From the NCBI GenBank assembly GCA_945621435.1, contig CALZBR010000004.1:1-64000 (forward strand): 64,000 nucleotides of DNA. Direction: 5' to 3'. The notes under the pieces are model-generated. The model had not been told where the DNA came from. It saw only the letters and a list, made by a program, of their open reading frames with translations, and did not search any database. The position numbers were made by a program, and so were the translations under genes. Of the stretch, positions 63,950 through 64,000 are shown piece by piece (the first letter of the stretch is position 1; each line of letters opens with the position of its first letter). This stretch comes from an uncultured Lachnospiraceae bacterium. Its GTDB lineage: Bacteria > Bacillota > Clostridia > Lachnospirales > Lachnospiraceae.

Positions 63950-64000
63950 ATGAAGGAGAAATGCACAGCCGTTGTAATATCTCAGGTGCAGCTTGCACCT
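63950..64000 (+). CDS. partial CDS, probable dihydroorotate dehydrogenase electron transfer subunit (PyrK)
   Basis: Only 17 codons are in the window (MKEKCTAVVISQVQLAP). GAAAGGG lies upstream of the ATG. The beginning resembles PyrK proteins of Clostridia, which start with a similar charged strand and then bind FAD and a 2Fe-2S cluster. The call rests on this short stretch and should be read as tentative. Confidence 0.45.
   Translation, partial: MKEKCTAVVISQVQLAP

Overview
The window looks like the chromosome of a Gram-positive, moderately low-GC Clostridia member, most likely Lachnospiraceae. This is inferred from strong AGGAGG-type ribosome binding sites, an LCP ligase, two membrane-anchored GH25 lysozymes, an EpsG-type polymerase, many large Lachnospiraceae-style glycosyltransferases (GTs), and a closing HtrA - ClpX - probable pyrK neighbourhood. 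I see no phage, CRISPR array, tRNA, rRNA or intact insertion sequence. Almost all of bases 1-60700 is one very large surface-glycan locus; housekeeping genes follow.

Layout. (1) 1-8460: a partial gene, a strong terminator, then polytopic GT-C-like proteins, a WaaL/Wzy-like polymerase or ligase, and pseB. (2) 8460-9640: a decayed Rpn-family nuclease remnant, a two-way terminator, and a BlaI-type repressor with a near-consensus promoter and a palindrome in its leader. (3) 9636-19637: pseudaminic acid synthesis (pseC, pseH candidate, pseF, pseI, pseG) mixed with GT2 enzymes, a second GNAT protein, a GT52/sialyltransferase-like protein and a WbqC-like protein. (4) 19647-31542: three related membrane-anchored SGNH hydrolases, a PglK-like ABC flippase, a GtrII-like transferase with a GtrB-like partner, a WecE-type aminotransferase and further membrane proteins, one of which looks frameshifted. 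(5) 31791-38888: rfbB, rfbA and rfbC interleaved with two GH25 proteins that share an extracytoplasmic domain. (6) 38905-47081: Wzm/Wzt ABC exporter (Wzt with a C-terminal sugar-binding-type domain), a DUF6056-like protein between its halves, a methyltransferase-kinase fusion resembling the WbdD chain terminator, and a tandem GT2 protein on the opposite strand. (7) 47370-60722: phosphoglucomutase, GT2s, an AT-rich GT-C-like gene, a Wzz-like co-polymerase, EpsG, a WcaJ-type initiating transferase, an LCP ligase and glmS. (8) 60828-end: HtrA protease, ClpX and the first codons of probable pyrK.

How the genes fit together (inference): GlmS and the phosphoglucomutase supply amino sugar and glucose-1-phosphate. 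PseB/C/H/G/I/F build CMP-pseudaminic acid, and RfbA/RfbB make dTDP-4-keto-6-deoxyglucose, which feeds WecE (dTDP-Fuc4N) and RfbC (towards rhamnose; no rfbD in the window). The WcaJ-like enzyme starts the lipid-linked glycan and GT2s extend it. Two export routes are visible: flippase/polymerase (PglK-like, EpsG, WaaL-like, Wzz-like) and ABC-dependent (Wzm/Wzt with a possible WbdD-like cap). GtrB-like enzymes plus GT-C proteins could decorate the polymer outside the membrane, SGNH proteins could add or remove acyl groups, LCP could attach polymer to peptidoglycan, and the GH25 enzymes could remodel the wall locally.
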